Shown one piece after another: positions 32,346-44,224 of a stretch of 64,000 nucleotides of DNA (positions are counted from its first letter, which is position 1; each line of letters begins with the position of its first letter). Source of the stretch: Pelobates cultripes (Eukaryota; Chordata; Amphibia; Anura; Pelobatidae); NCBI GenBank assembly GCA_933207985.1, contig OW240916.1, positions 321,596,509 to 321,660,508 of the forward strand, read 5' to 3'. The position numbers were made by a program, and so were the translations under genes. Below the pieces are notes generated by a model. The model did no database searches. It was not told where the DNA came from and saw only the letters and a program-made list of their open reading frames with translations.

Positions 32346-32620
32346 CTTTAATGTGTGTATTGAAAATAAGATACACTAAAATAATGGGACTAAAATAAAT
32401 AAAGCATATTCAAAAATGGAAAGTTCAAGGGGATAAGCATATAAAACCCCAAAAAACAGAAAAGGTACTTAAACACAAAGTAAAAATGTATATAAATCAC
32501 ACAATATGGTAATAAAAGTACATGACTCACAAGTAGAAAATGTGTAAACCACACAAATGAGATAAGTATACATGAGCACATAGAAATAATAAAAATAGCA
32601 TGTAAGAAAACAACATAAAA
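32346..32620. other. Unassigned AT-rich spacer
   Basis: No gene or repeat end seen. Confidence 0.4.
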
Positions 32621-32858
32621 GGATCAAGATTAGCAAATTAACCCCTGAAGTGCTTTAACCTCTTAAGGACCAAACTTCTGGAATAAAAGGGAATCATGAC
32701 ATGTCACACATGTCACGTGTCCTTAAGGGGTTAAAAAAGCTTCCTACATGGACAGGAAACAGGGGAATTATGGGGCTAGTAGTCTCAAAATACTACACTT
32801 TTGAGGCCTTTTTAAAGCACTTTTTGTACCCCAGTGGTTAAATTGCTAATCTTGATCC
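32621..32858. mobile_element. Palindromic MITE interrupted by a TTAA MITE
   Basis: GGATCAAGATTAGCAA at the left matches TTGCTAATCTTGATCC at the right; the next blocks (AAGTGCTTTAA / TTAAAGCACTT) also pair. The inner MITE sits in the left arm. Confidence 0.8.
32655..32734. mobile_element. 80-bp TTAA-ended MITE (piggyBac-like)
   Basis: Ends TTAACCTCTTAAGGAC and GTCCTTAAGGGGTTAA; a TGACATGTCA core makes it nearly one hairpin. The right terminus equals that at 1128-1141. Confidence 0.85.
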
Positions 32859-32879
32859 GTAACTGCTAGTACCCCTATT

Positions 32880-33839
32880 TACCACTTGTAAAGAATGCTG
32901 GTATTTCGCATCCCTGTTCATTTGTATGCTCCCGAACTGCTATGGACTCGGTGATTATAGCCGGCAGCCTGGAAAGCTAATTTGTACGTTCCCAAGAATC
33001 AAAGTGCAGCATGCAAGTTAATCCAGTGGTTCGTCAGTCACATACCCAAACATCAGTCGAGACTAGATGAAGGGTACAAAAGGAATCTCCTTATTAAGGG
33101 CCACAGACGGTCTTCTTATGCAAAAGTCCCTTGCAAGGGGTTTTCAACACAAACATACAGGTCGTCCAGTGTCTGGAACTATTTTCGGAAACTCAAACTC
33201 CTGAACACCGCTGAGACTTCCAGGACCACTTAGCTTCACCCAGATGCATACGAACGAGGCGGCGTTCATTAAAAGTATTACACAAACACAGCGATACACC
33301 ACCAGCTAATGCACGATCAATGAAAGCCTGGCTGTTTGGTATTTTTATTTATACGAAAGGAGACCGGCTGCACTAGCTAAACACATGGAACTATTTTGGG
33401 CCGGAGCCTCGTGTGAACGGATACATGTGAATTTTGAATATTTGTGTCCTCTAATTATGCTTGTTCCAAATATGTAACTTTAATTAAAATTACCTGTATA
33501 GTTTTGGAGTTACAAAAATAGGTTAAAAAGTATATTTTTCGCTTGGAGATAATTGAGCCGATACAACAATTAACTCAATTATCTCCCAAGCAGAGGGGAG
33601 GAATGTACAATGAGGAATGGTTGTTTTTAAACTGCATAACTGTAAATGATTGGCTGTTATGTTTGTGTCCACAGTGCCCAACAAGGTCCACGTGGGTGGT
33701 AACCTTGTGGGAAAATGTGTCTAAAAGAGATGCTTGTGTGGTCATTAAAACAGTTCTGCTTAACCCACAATACGTAGTCTCGCCTCGTTATTGAAGGGCA
33801 CCTGCTTCCAGTTTAATCATTAGCTCTTTTAAGAACTCT
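32880..33839 (+). mobile_element. LTR-like fragment (family F)
   Basis: Contains GGAGATAATTGAG and CTCAATTATCTCC (33545-33586) followed by CAGAGGGGAGGAA, then AAACAGTTCTGC and a GTAGTCTCGCCTCGTTATTG end region, in the same order as element B's LTR. Solo LTR A is inserted at its right. Limits uncertain. Confidence 0.55.
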
Positions 33840-33844
33840 GCTTC

Positions 33845-34473
33845 TGTCATGTTTCGGGGAACCTAACACGCTGACACACACACATACAGAAAAGGTGCCG
33901 TACCGGACCTTAGAGTGGCTGGGCTAAGCACGCTAAGAATAGTCAGAAGACAAGCCAGGTAAAGGGAGCCAGAAAACAGGAGAACGAGAAACAAGCCGAG
34001 GTCAAAGGAGTGGAGAAGACAGGATAATCGGAATAACCAGCCAAGTAATCGGTAACCAGAGAACAAGACGAGAACACTACGCTACAGGTATCACAAGACC
34101 ACAACAGGGCACTGAGGGACAGGAAAGGTAAGTATAAATACCCTTGGTTTAATTCTGATTGGATAACTTCCAATCAGAATTAACAATCACACGTGGGGGA
34201 TATCTATACCCCCCACTGTGATTGTGGTACTGTTTCTTTAACGCCGGGTCACTCACGTGAACGCGGCGTTTACATAAGTCATTGACCTCCCAGCGTGCAG
34301 CGTTATACATGCTGCCGCTGGGGGGCGTGGAGGACACGGGCGGCGAGCGGCAGAGAGGAGACGCCGCTCACCGAGAGGTAAGTAGAGGGGAGACCGCGGG
34401 CGGCGATGGAGTGAGGGCGAGTGCTGCAAGCGGCGTGCAGCCTCCCCTCCTAGCCGCCCGCGGATCCCTGACA
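33845..34473 (-). mobile_element. Solo LTR, Gypsy A-like family
   Basis: TGTCATGTTTCGG...GGATCCCTGACA flanked by a perfect 5-bp duplication GCTTC (33840-33844 and 34474-34478). Its minus strand shows GACCTCGGCTTG, GACTATTCTTAG and GGTCCGGTAC, as in the LTRs of the Gypsy element at 10515-16492. GC-rich open frames near its right end are chance products. Confidence 0.9.
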
Positions 34474-34479
34474 GCTTCT

Positions 34480-35275
34480 CCCTCTCTACAAGGATCCAGT
34501 GGATGGGACATTGGTGAATACTCTGCAGCACAGCCTCTCCCCGGGAAAAGGACGTCTCCAACGTCATACACCCCTCCAACAACCTGGGTGGCAGTTACAG
34601 AAGACTTGAGATGACTAGAAGACTTGATTTACATGGTACAGGGATGCTCCCAATCATATGTAGACATTTGGACACAATGGCTAACAATGCAGATTTCCAA
34701 AGGCTGTTGAGTGTAACACGGAACTGTAAGATGGGGGTGCGGGGTAGGGTCACTACAGAGCAGGGTCTTGGGTTGTTGGCCAGGAGCTTTTTACCCGTGT
34801 TCTGGGAATACTGTCTTTCCTTGCCTCTGAAAAGCCTGTCCCCCATATTCTGGGAATTCTGACTGAACAGGGTCTGCGAGTACATTGCAGTTAAAAGAAA
34901 TATTTACTTGAGACCTCTTAGGTTGGGATCAAGAGGAGAACAGGGGGAATGTTCCTCCCTAGACTAGTCTGGTTGGGGGAAGAGTGGAGAGGGGAGGTGT
35001 TCTTCGGACCTGTTAGTTTATGGATTACTGAGACATGATTTCCTGATGCTGTTATACTACTTAATGTTGCCTTTTTTTCTTTCTTTTTTCTTTTTTTTTT
35101 TTTGTTATTGGAAATGTTTTGCTTTATGCGACTCAAACAGTAACTCGTTCTTACTTGAACAGTCCTGTGTGACCTAAAAATGGTTGTTGACTTGGATCTG
35201 CGTGTCTGCTGGTGCTATACTTCATGCTTTGTTGTACAACCAATAAAAACCTTATTCACAAAAAAAAAAGAAGAA
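34480..35275 (+). mobile_element. L1-like LINE 3' region
   Basis: Non-coding sequence ending in CCAATAAAAACCTTATTCAC and poly(A) at 35261-35270, with a pyrimidine tract at 35070-35103. Best read as a 5'-truncated LINE 3' UTR; the family is inferred from the tail only. Confidence 0.45.
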
Positions 35276-35589
35276 GAAGGGGAGATACAGCGCTAACTCG
35301 AAAGGCAGCAGAATAAGGTCTGTTACTTCGATACCCTAATAACACAAGCAGCTTCCTCTGTATTTCTCTTAATATAATTCACCTGGCATATAATTCATTG
35401 TATCATTCTGCGTAAACCCCTTTCTCATGTCAGTTTTCCAAATTCCACCCCATGACTGATGTGATCCCACATGCTCCACGAGAGATGTTTATTTAACCAA
35501 CATCTTTGATAGGTGTTTAACTTAAAATCTTCTTTAGCTTGATCCATAAATTTAATGAATGGTTGATTGAAGTGAGTTAATAGAGTTAT

Positions 35590-36050
35590 CATTTGACAAA
35601 GATTTAAAGGGAGAGGAGCCATGTTTACACTGTATATAGAGGGAGCCATGTTACTCTGTAAATAGAGAGGACCCATGTTTACACTGTATATAGAGGGGAG
35701 CCATGTTACTCTGTGTATAGAAGGGAGCCATGTTTACACTGTATAATACAGTGTATAATACTGTGTAAACATGGCTCCCTCTATATACAGAGTAACATGG
35801 CTCCCCTCTATATACCGTGTAAACATGGCTCCCTCTATATACAGAGTAACATGGCTCCCCTCTATATACAGTGTAACACGGCTCACCTCTATATACCGTG
35901 TAAACATGGCTCCCCTCTATATACAGAGTAACATGGCTCCCTCTATATACAGAGTAACATGGCTCCCCTCTATATACAGTGTAACACGGCTCCCCTCTAT
36001 ATACCGTGTAAACATGGCTCCCTCTATATACAGAGTAACATGGCTCCTGA
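35590..36050. repeat. Head-to-head minisatellite
   Basis: Units of GGAGCCATGTTTACACTGTA read one way at 35610-35745, then as the complement (ATGGCTCCCCTCTATATAC) at 35765-36045. The switch is at the AT-rich centre near 35750. Unit lengths are about 28-60 bp. Confidence 0.92.
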
Positions 36051-37185
36051 GCTGCGGGTGGGGGCCCTAAATGAAAATTCCCCCCCCCATCAAAGGTGAC
36101 TAGGGGTCCCCAAGCCCCTAGTCACCCACGCAAATAAAAAAGCCCATACGTACCCCCCCTCACCTTAAAAAATAGTGAGGGGGGAATAAAATTACTACCC
36201 TGTAAAGTAAAATTTAACTTACCATTCGACATCTTCATTTTTCAGCCCCAAAAAAGGCCAAATAAAAAGCCATCATACCCGTCGAACTTAAAAATAAAAT
36301 AAACCCGAGTGCAAAATAAAATTCCCGACGAAAAAGAAAAAACCCTACGCTCAAAAAATTAATCCATCTTCACCTATGGAGGGCTCCGCGCAGACTGAGC
36401 TCTGCAGGGCGGGGTAGGCCACAGGGACTTCACCTACCCACACAAAGATGGTGGCGCCCTAAATATAGATCGGGGCAGAAAATACAGATTAATAAATAGG
36501 TAATCTGGGGGGCTTAGGGGCATTTGGGGGTGACTAAGGGGTCAATTGGATGTAGTCGAGGCGGGAGGGGGGTTAAAAAAAAACGGGATTCGGCATGACA
36601 ATGCTGGTTTAAATTCAAAGATGTTCTTAAATTATCTAAATGTAGATATATATACTCACGCACTGCTTAATATAACGTATTCACTATGACGTAAGCTTAA
36701 GCCTGTTTAAATTCAAAGATGTTCTTAAATTGTCTAAGCCTGTCTAAACACTACCAAGTTGTTGAATCTGACTGACAAACCTCATAATAATTTAACATAT
36801 AAAATGTGCACGTATTAACATATACCCTATTGTTACAATTGTTACTTGAAAAGCATGAGGAATGCCGTTGGGGTACCACATGCTCATTTGTTATACCTCC
36901 ATGCACTACAAAAATAAAGAATTGAAAAAAAAAATAATAATAATAAAAAAAAAATGTATGCAGCTTCTGAATGAATCTAAAATGGATGCTGTCCAGGAGG
37001 TGGGATGGTCTGCTGCTGATTGGCTGGAATGTGTCTGCTGACTGTGCGGTACAGGGTCAAAGTTTACTCAATGATGAAGAATAGGGGGCGGACCGAACAT
37101 CGCCTATGTTCGCCGTTAGTGGCGAACGCGAACACGCTATGTTCGCCAGCAACTATTCGCAAGCGAACCGTTCGGGACATCTCTA
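36050..37185. mobile_element. hAT-like non-autonomous element, right end
   Basis: Ends in TTCGCAAGCGAACCGTTCGG followed by GACATCTCTA (37162-37185), the terminus of a frog hAT-like family whose opposite-type end, GATGTCGCGAACATG, is at about 50612. The interior is non-coding. An L1-like tail (AAAATAAAGAATTG plus poly(A)) at 36908-36955 is embedded in it. Confidence 0.55.
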
Positions 37186-37296
37186 GAAAATACTTATTAT
37201 TCTCTAAGTTACAGTTAGCACAAATATAATTATAGTTATAATTATTGGTTTAAAATACCAACAAAAAAAACCACTAAACCCTGTTCCTATTGCAAT

Positions 37297-38225
37297 TTTA
37301 ACCCCTTAAGGGCGACGGGCGTGCCATGCCGTCCTTAGGGACCTGGCTCTAAGCGCTGGGGGACAGCATATCACCCCGCCGTCCTATGTACTTACCCGGT
37401 CACCTGGGAGCTCAGGGAGTTCCCCTCCTCCCTCTCCGGTCCCCACCCCAATTTGTATTTAGGGCTCCCACCCACCGCTCAGGGGTGGGGGCCAGGGGGA
37501 AGGACATTAGGTCCCCCCAATTTGTATTTAGGGCCCCCACCCACCGCTCATGGGTGGGGGCCAGGGGGGAGGACATTAGGTCCCTCCCAATTTGTATTTA
37601 GGGCCCCCAACCACCACTCAGGGGTGGGGGCCAGGGGGGAGGACATTAGGTACCCCCCCATTTTTTATTTATGGCCCCCACCCACTGCTCAGGGGTGGGG
37701 GCCGGTGGGGAGGACAATAGGTCCTCCCCCCTTTTTTTACTTTAGGGTCCCCACCCGCCGCTCAGGGTTGGGGGCCGGGGGGCAATACTTCCCCCCTTTA
37801 GTTTAAAAGCCCCAACTCGCACGTAGCGGGTGGGGGCTCAGGAGGGGGGGACCTCACTGTTTAATAGACATGCCCCTACTTGTGGTATAGCGAGTAGGGG
37901 CATAATTTACTGATACTAAGTAATCTTTACTTAGTATTAGAAAATTTGGCTGAAAGACCTATTCAGGTCTTTCAGCCTTTTAGTAGACAGCTCCCTAATA
38001 CCGTGGGAATTAGGGAGTTATCTACTTATTCATTCCTGTCATTACACTGACTGGCTAAGTAACTTACATTTTATATGAATGTATGTTACTTGATTGTTGT
38101 AAGTGTTGCAAATGCTTACAGCAGAATCATGTCTATGTTTATATACTTTTTATTTGAAATTGTATACAGTGTAACATTCTTCTTCTTTCACTGGGTAAGT
38201 ATATTAGTACTTAGGCAATACTGTG
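37297..38225. mobile_element. TTAA-type element end with GC-rich minisatellite
   Basis: TTAACCCCTTAAGGGCGACGG at 37297 resembles the CCTTAAGGGGTTA termini elsewhere. It is followed by the array at 37440-37800 and by ACCTATTCAGGTCTTTCAGC near 37960. No genes. Confidence 0.55.
37440..37800. repeat. ~72-bp GC-rich minisatellite
   Basis: Five units of CCAATTTGTATTTAGGGC, CCACCCACCGCTCAGGGGTG and GGGGCCAGGGGG. Two related units occur at 51715-51850. Confidence 0.92.
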
Positions 38226-38415
38226 CTTCGGAACTTCGGAACTTCGGCACTTTGACACCTCGGAACTTCGACAACTATAGAACTTCGGCACTTCTGCAAT
38301 TCGGCACTTCGCACTTCGGCACTACTACACTTCTGAAATTTGGTAATTTCGGCACTTTGGGACTTCGGCAATTTGGCACTTCGGCAATTCAGCTATTCGG
38401 ACATTCGGAAGCACC
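38225..38415. repeat. ~10-bp CTTCGGCA minisatellite with palindrome
   Basis: About 18 degenerate copies of GGCACTTCGG / GGAACTTCGG, ending in the inverted pair ATTCGGACATTCGG / CCGAATGTCCGAAT (38395-38427). Confidence 0.9.
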
Positions 38416-38482
38416 CGAATGTCCGAATTAGCAGAGATTCAGACAAATTTTAGTTTGGAACGAAACGAATTGCACATGTTTA

Positions 38483-38670
38483 ATGACAAGTACATTTATG
38501 CTTTATGTCAGGATAGTACTGGTAATATTAGGTCTTAATCCGGCTAATTACTCAGGTCACTTCTTCCGCACCGGTGTCGCCACCACTGCCTCCAGCAAAA
38601 ATATAACGGTACATATTATTAAGACCTTAGGATGGTGGAAGTCCCCCGCTTACTCAAGATACATACTTCA
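38483..38670 (+). pseudogene. DIRS/Ngaro-type tyrosine recombinase, C-terminal fragment
   Basis: About 60 residues: LGLNPANYSGHFFRTGVAT, then IIKTLGWWKSPAYSRYI. This is the box-2 region of tyrosine recombinases (the H-x-x-R motif and the nucleophile Tyr in the last segment) as used by DIRS-like retroelements. The reading frame runs on into a LINE tail, so the apparent 132-residue product is a chimera made by insertion. Confidence 0.75.
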
Positions 38671-38689
38671 ACCTGTTCTGCCACAACAA

Positions 38690-38881
38690 GAGGACACTAC
38701 CACAACAAGAGGACATAATCTTAATTTAGAGGGGCAAAGGTTTAAACATAATATCAAGAATAATATCTTTACTGAGAGGGTAGTGGATGCATGGAACAGC
38801 CTTCCAGCTGAAGTGGTAGAGGTTAACACAATGAAGGAGCTTAAGCATGCTTGGGATATACATAAGGCATTCTTTATATAG
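38690..38881 (+). pseudogene. CR1/Rex1-like LINE, RT C-terminus
   Basis: LNLEGQRFKHNIKNNIFTERVVDAWNSLPAEVV and following residues are nearly the same as the last 65 residues of the RT at 41953-43293. It ends directly at the start of another LINE piece, with no 3' UTR between. Confidence 0.85.
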
Positions 38882-38884
38882 AAA

Positions 38885-39430
38885 AGACAGAGAATGCAAG
38901 AAAGGGGGATGGGTGGCCCTGTATGTGAAGGATAACATAAAATCTAGCCTAATAAATGTTAGTGAGCCGAACATAGAGTCCGTTTGGGTTAAGTTAGAAT
39001 TTGGTAATCACACAGTAACTCGTGTATGTGTGATTTATAGGCCTCCGGGACAAATAGAAGAGTTATATAATCTACTAGTTGAGGAAATAGCTATAATGAC
39101 AGTGAAGGGGGACATAATCATCATGGGTGACTGTAATCTTCCTAATGTTAACTGGAAAACCAAAATAGCTGCTTGTGCCAGGAGCAAACATATTCTAAAC
39201 TCCTTACAGGGACTATCTCTAAAAAAGTCGTTGAGGAGCCAACTCGTAAGGAGACTATACTAAATTTAGTGTTAACAAATGGAGATTTGGTATCAGATAT
39301 TACTGTAGGTGAAAGTTTAGGATCCAATGATCACCAGTCAGTGTGGTTTAATATAGGAACAGTGACTGAGTCACACCACACAAAAACAAAAGTTTTAGAA
39401 ATTAGAAAAACAAATTTTTCTAAAATTAGA
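38885..39430 (+). pseudogene. CR1/Rex1-like LINE endonuclease
   Basis: YRKDRECKKGGWVALYVKD, VIYRPPGQ, IIIMGDCNLPNVNW and SNDHQSVWF are the middle and last blocks of the APE endonuclease; the first catalytic block is missing. A frameshift near 39225 splits the 138-codon first frame from the second. It is probably the 5' part of the LINE whose RT lies at 41897-43293. Confidence 0.85.
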
Positions 39431-40020
39431 ATGTGTGTGAAGACCCCCTGCTGGGGTCTGTGCATTAAAGGCAGAGTTTGGCTCATTAAAATCAGTTGTA
39501 CTCCCAGAACTATGTGACGTTCCAGCTAGGAAGCGATCCTTGGCGGAAGTACCCAGCCGGGGCACAGGGAGAGCCGCTACAAGTAAAATGTCAAAGTCAT
39601 CAATTGCTTCTTGTAATTCAGGCTTCTCGGTATATTGCTGGTGGTGATCGTTTTGGAGCGTCTGTATACCGGGCTCTATAGGTAGCACATACTGTTTTAA
39701 TTTAACATCATTGGTTGCCTTAGTGACATTGGGCTTGGCATTTGTCTTTGCATATTACCTCTCCCGTGACAATTTTTACACCTCTTATATTGTGTATAGT
39801 TTGGATATAGGTAGTGATAATTGTTCTGATATTTTTTTTTATAGAAACAAAAACTTAGTTAGGTCTAAAGATATATGGGTTATTGTAATCAGCTAAATAT
39901 CTATGGCAATTCTTACATTGGTATTTTCAAATAATATTGTCCTGGTACAATTTCTTTAAAAGTTTAAATCGTTCTTTTATGCAAGATCTCACTACCTAAG
40001 GCAACAGAAAATTGTGTTAG
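39431..40020. mobile_element. Insertion in the LINE: LTR D-type 3' end and unknown sequence
   Basis: 39435-39579 has GAAGACCCCCTGCTGGGGTC, TGTGCATTAAAG and a GAGCCGCTACA end, as in LTR D. The next 380 bp is unassigned; its minus strand shows a Cys pair CKNC near 39760 that could be a gag knuckle remnant. Boundaries are approximate. Confidence 0.5.
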
Positions 40021-40536
40021 GCTTGTCAGTAAAAGCAAAAAATTAAAGAAAGCGCTGTGGTACTCCGCAGATGTGGCCAAAATAGTAAAAAACTAAAAGT
40101 TAGCATTAAGTAATTATATTAAAAAAAACTGAGTGAGTTAGACAGAATAATCTATAAGATTAGGCAGAAAGAGGCTAAGCAACTTATAAGAGCTTCCAAA
40201 TCACACACAGAAGAGAAAATAGCACAGTCAGTAAAAAAGGGGGACAAAACATTTTTAGATACATAAATGAGAAAAGAAAAGTAAAACAAGGATTAGTTAG
40301 ATTAAAAACAAAAGAAGGAAGATATGTAGAAGAGGATAACGATCTAGCTGATTGCCTCAATGAATATATTTGTTCAGTATTTACAGAAAATTATGAAGGA
40401 AAGGGACCTCAGTTAGGAAAAAGGACAAATTAGTCATCTGTTATATGTGAGATTAAAGAGGAAGAGGTTCTATTTAAACTGTCAAAAGTAAAGACAAATA
40501 AGTCGATGGGACTGATGGAATACACCCAAAGCTATT
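40021..40536 (+). pseudogene. LINE segment between endonuclease and RT
   Basis: Lys/Glu-rich codons in broken frames (for example LADCLNEYICSVFTENYEG and FKLSKVKTNKS), typical of the region just upstream of CR1-group RT. It is cut by the L1 insertion at 40545. Confidence 0.75.
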
Positions 40537-40544
40537 AAAAGAGC

Positions 40545-41897
40545 GGACTGGTACATGTTAGAAAAAATAAATGCAGAGTGTAAAGATCTATCCGCTCTAT
40601 TATGGAACTTGGAGAAAAAGTGGAATTTAGAGAAAATAAAAATATACAAACAAGTAAAACTGGCTGTATGATACATAATCAAATATTACCATTGTGGATT
40701 AATTTAAGAAAAAAAGCTAACCTATGCAACTAAATTCCTAAATTTCCAAGAAATTGAAAATAATATAGAAAATTTAGAGCTAGAAAATTGGAATAGAGCG
40801 GTCATACAAAAGGTTGATCAACTGATAGAAAATATTACTATTAAGAGTTTTGCCGAGCTACAATCTACCTACGATATGACTCCAAGGGAGGCATTTAACT
40901 ATATTAGAGTAAAAAGCTTTCTGAACAAGTAGGCCTGATGAAAAATAACTAGGTTATAATGATGTTGGAAAAAGTATTTCAGAACAATAATTAAAAAAAA
41001 CAGCAGAAAAATAATTAAAAAACGTTGGCCAAATGTGTAAAATAATTTAAATATTGAATAATAAAAAGCATAAAAATAGTAATATTACTAAATGGGAAAT
41101 TGATTTGCACCAGCCTCTGGATGAGCAGTCATGTAATTCAGCATTTTCTAGTTTCTCCAAGAACATCCATGATCTCTCATTAATAGAAACGCATTTCAAG
41201 TGTGTTAACAGATGGTACTTTGTCCCAACTACGATGGCAAATGTGTTTCCAGATAGTAATAACAAATGCTGGACATGCGAGGAAGAAATTGGCTCTTATA
41301 TGCATATTTATTGGCATTGAAAAAAACTACGCACGTTATGGTCATGGGCTTTTGGGTCACTCCAAATATCGCTTTATTGAATATGAATCTGTCTGAATGC
41401 TCGAAAGTGCAAGCATATTTAATAACTCATACCTGTGCAGCAGTGAAAATTTTGATTGCAAGAGGCTGGAAGCAGAGTCACGCTTTTTCAATGCCAGCAT
41501 TTGTTAATCAACTGATACGGAAGCTTAAGATGAAAAATGGTAGAATTTGGTTTATGGGGGCGGTGGAAAAAACCAACAGCATATCTAACAAAGTTTTGGA
41601 ATTAGCACAAACAACACTGCAGTAGTCCCCTATTTTTTTTTATTTTTTTTTTATAAAAACATAATAAAGTTGAATTGATCCTTGTACCTGGCTGGCAGCC
41701 AATTAGTTTTAGAGTATATATTTGAAGTACAGGAGCTTGTTTCAAACTTTCAGGAGTAATGGCATGCTCCTGTGGTTATTGATAAATGTTTGTATGGTTT
41801 TTTGTCATGGCTTAAGCTACAGAGATTATTGTCTTTTTTGTAATTTTGTCAAAATTAAATTTTCCTGTAAAGGAAATTAATAAAGATTATTAGAAGA
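40545..41897 (+). mobile_element. 5'-truncated L1-like LINE
   Basis: Flanked by AAAAGAGC (40537-40544 and 41898-41905), with an A-rich 3' end ahead of the second copy. It contains the C-terminal part of an L1-type ORF2: SFAELQSTYDMTPREAFNYI near 40850, then RWYFVPTTMANVFPDSNNKC and CWTCEEEIGSYMHIYWH near 41210-41320 (the Cys/His C-terminal motif). There are several stops. TSD is at the short end for L1. Confidence 0.82.
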
Positions 41898-43293
41898 AAA
41901 AGAGCTTAGTAGTGTACTAGCAAAACCATTAACGTATTTATTAAACCACTCATTGTTAATGGGAGCAGTCCCAGAAGATTGGAAGTTAGGTAGTAGGGAG
42001 GAGTCGGGCAATTATAGGCCAGCAAGCCTTACTTCAGTAGTGGGGAAAGTAATGGAAACCATGTTAAAGGATAGGATTGTTGAACATCTAAAAACACATG
42101 GATTTCAAGATCAGAGACAACATGGGTTTACTTCAGGGAGATCATGCCATGCTAATCTTATTGATTTTTTTGATTGGGTAACTAAAATAATAGATCACAG
42201 TGGTGCAGTAGACATTGCTTACCTAGATTTCAGCAAGGCTTTTGACATTGTTGCACATAGAAGGCTTATCAATAAACTGCAATATTTAACTCTGGATTCC
42301 AATATTGTTGAATGGGTAAGGCAGTGGCTGAGTGACAGGCTACAGAGGGTTGTAGTCAGTGGAGTATATTTGAAGCATGGGCTTGTCACCAGTGGGGTAC
42401 CTCAGGGATCTGTACTTGGACCCATTCTCTTTAATATTTTTATTAGTGGTATTGCAGAAGGTCTTGATAGTAAGGTATGTCTTTTTGCTGATGATATAAA
42501 AATATGTAACAGGGTTGATGTTCCAGGAGGGATAAGCCAAATGGCTAATGATTTAGGTAAACTAGAAAAATGGTCAAAATTGTGGCAACTGACATTTAAT
42601 GTGGATAATTGCAAGATAATGCATCTTGGACGTAAAAACCCAAGGGCAGAGTACAGAATATTTGATAGAGTTCTAACCTCAACAATTGAGGAAAGGGATT
42701 TAGGGGTGATTATTTCTGATGACTTAAAGGTAGGCAGACAATGTAATAGAGCAGCAGGAAATGCTAGCAGAATGCTTGGTTGTATAGGGAGAGATATTAG
42801 CAGTAGAAAGAGGGAAGTGCTCATACCATTGTACAGAACACTGGTGAGACCTCACTTGGAGTATTGTACACAGTACTGGAGACCGTATCTTCAGAAGGAT
42901 ATTGATACCTTAGAGAGAGTTCAAAGAAGGGCTACTAAACTGGTTCATGGATTGCAGGATAAAACTTACCAGGAAAGGTTAAAGGATCTTAACATGTATA
43001 GCTTGGAGGAAAGACGAGACAGGGGGGATATGATAGAAACATTTAAATATATAAAGGGAATCAACACAGTAAAGGAGGAGACTATATTTAAAAGAAGAAA
43101 AACTACCACAACAAGAGGATATAGTCTTAAATTAGAGGGGCAAAGGTTTAAAAATAATATCAGGAAGTATTACTTTACTGAGAGGGTAGTGGATGCATGG
43201 AATAGCCTTCCAGCTGAAGTGGTAGAGGTTAACACAGTAAAGGAGTTTAAGCATGCGTGGGATAGGCATAAGGCTATCCTAGATTTAATCTAA
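41898..43293 (+). CDS. CR1/Rex1-like LINE reverse transcriptase (446-codon open frame)
   Basis: The open frame at 41953-43293 has no internal stop. Order: NYRPASLTSVVGKVMETML (RT block 1), QHGFTSGRSCHANLI, VDIAYLDFSKAFD (first catalytic Asp), GVPQGSVLGPILFN, and FADDIK near residue 178 (catalytic Asp pair). Then come the thumb blocks LYRTLVRPHLEYC and ERVQRRATKL and the conserved end VVDAWNSLPAEVVEV. The true RT start lies upstream, before the L1 insertion, so this is the 3' three-quarters of an RT. The Met at 41953 is just the first ATG. Clade naming (CR1 group, probably Rex1) rests on the motifs and the 3' tail. One gene with 38885-40536. Confidence 0.88.
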
Positions 43294-43450
43294 GGCCAGA
43301 GACTAATGAATGTATTTTAAAAAATTGGGCAGACTAGATGGGCCGAATGGTTCTTATCTGCCATCACATTCTATGTTTCTATAAGACCAGGGACTAATGG
43401 AAGTATTTAGAAAATTGGGCAAACTAGATGAGTCAAATGGTTCTTAACGG
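43294..43450 (+). repeat. LINE 3' tail, twice
   Basis: GGGCAGACTAGATGGGCCGA and GGTTCTTATCTGCC end in TCTATGTTTCTAT at 43381; a second, diverged copy of the last ~70 bp follows to 43450. This is the tail used by the minus-strand copy at 28548. Confidence 0.85.
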
Positions 43451-43559
43451 CAAGCGACATTGAGACCCCAGCAAAGCTGCGGCAGCTACGGACTGAATCG
43501 CTACTGATGTCACGGTGATAGCTAGGATGCGAGTTTGTGGAGGTACCCAGTCGGTGTGC

Positions 43560-44220
43560 GGGTGGTCCATCACAAACACAAGCTCAGTAGATACAAGCTC
43601 AGCTAAATACATGCTTACTAAATACAAGCTCAGTGACACACTCAAGTTCACTACAAACAAGTTCACTGACACACACAAGCTCACTACAGACAAGCTCACT
43701 GACACACACACATGCTCACCAAATACAAGCTCACTGACACACACATGCTCACTAAATACAAGCTCACTGACACACTCAGGCTCACTAAATACAACCTCAC
43801 TGACACACTGAATATACACACACATTGCTGAATACACACACACACTGCTGAATAAACACAGGCTCCTTTCTGCACAGACTGCTGAACACACACACACACA
43901 CTGTTAAATACACACACAGAGACTGCTGAATACACACAGACTGCAGTGAAGGGTGCAGTGTGTGTGTTTTGTGTTTAGGGGTGCTCTGTGTGTGTTTGAG
44001 GAATGCCGCGTGTGTGTGAGAGAGGTGCAGTGTGTATGTGTGTGAGGGGTGCAGTATGTGTGTAAAGGGTGCAGTGTGTGTGTGTGTGTGTGAAAGTGGT
44101 GCAGTGTGTATGTGTGATGGGTGCTGTGTGTGACGGGTGCTGTGTGTGTTAGAGGTGCTGTGTGTGTGTGTGTGAGGGGTGCTCTGTGTCAGGGGTTCTG
44201 TGTGTGTGTAAGGGGTGCTG
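43560..44220. repeat. CA/AGCTCACTGACACAC minisatellite and (TG)-rich tract
   Basis: 43580-43810 repeats ACAAGCTCACTGACACACAC-like units; 43810-43945 is CA-rich; 43950-44220 is the TG-rich counterpart (GAGGGGTGCAGTGTGTGTG). The two halves form a loose inverted pair. Confidence 0.9.
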
Positions 44221-44224
44221 TGCC

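Noticed and set aside
34282..34614. GC-rich open frames on both strands near 34300-34600
   Set aside because: They overlap the end of a solo LTR and its flank; no motif, both strands equally open.
35771..36070. 99-codon frame with repeated Met-Ala-Pro units
   Set aside because: Translation of the head-to-head minisatellite.
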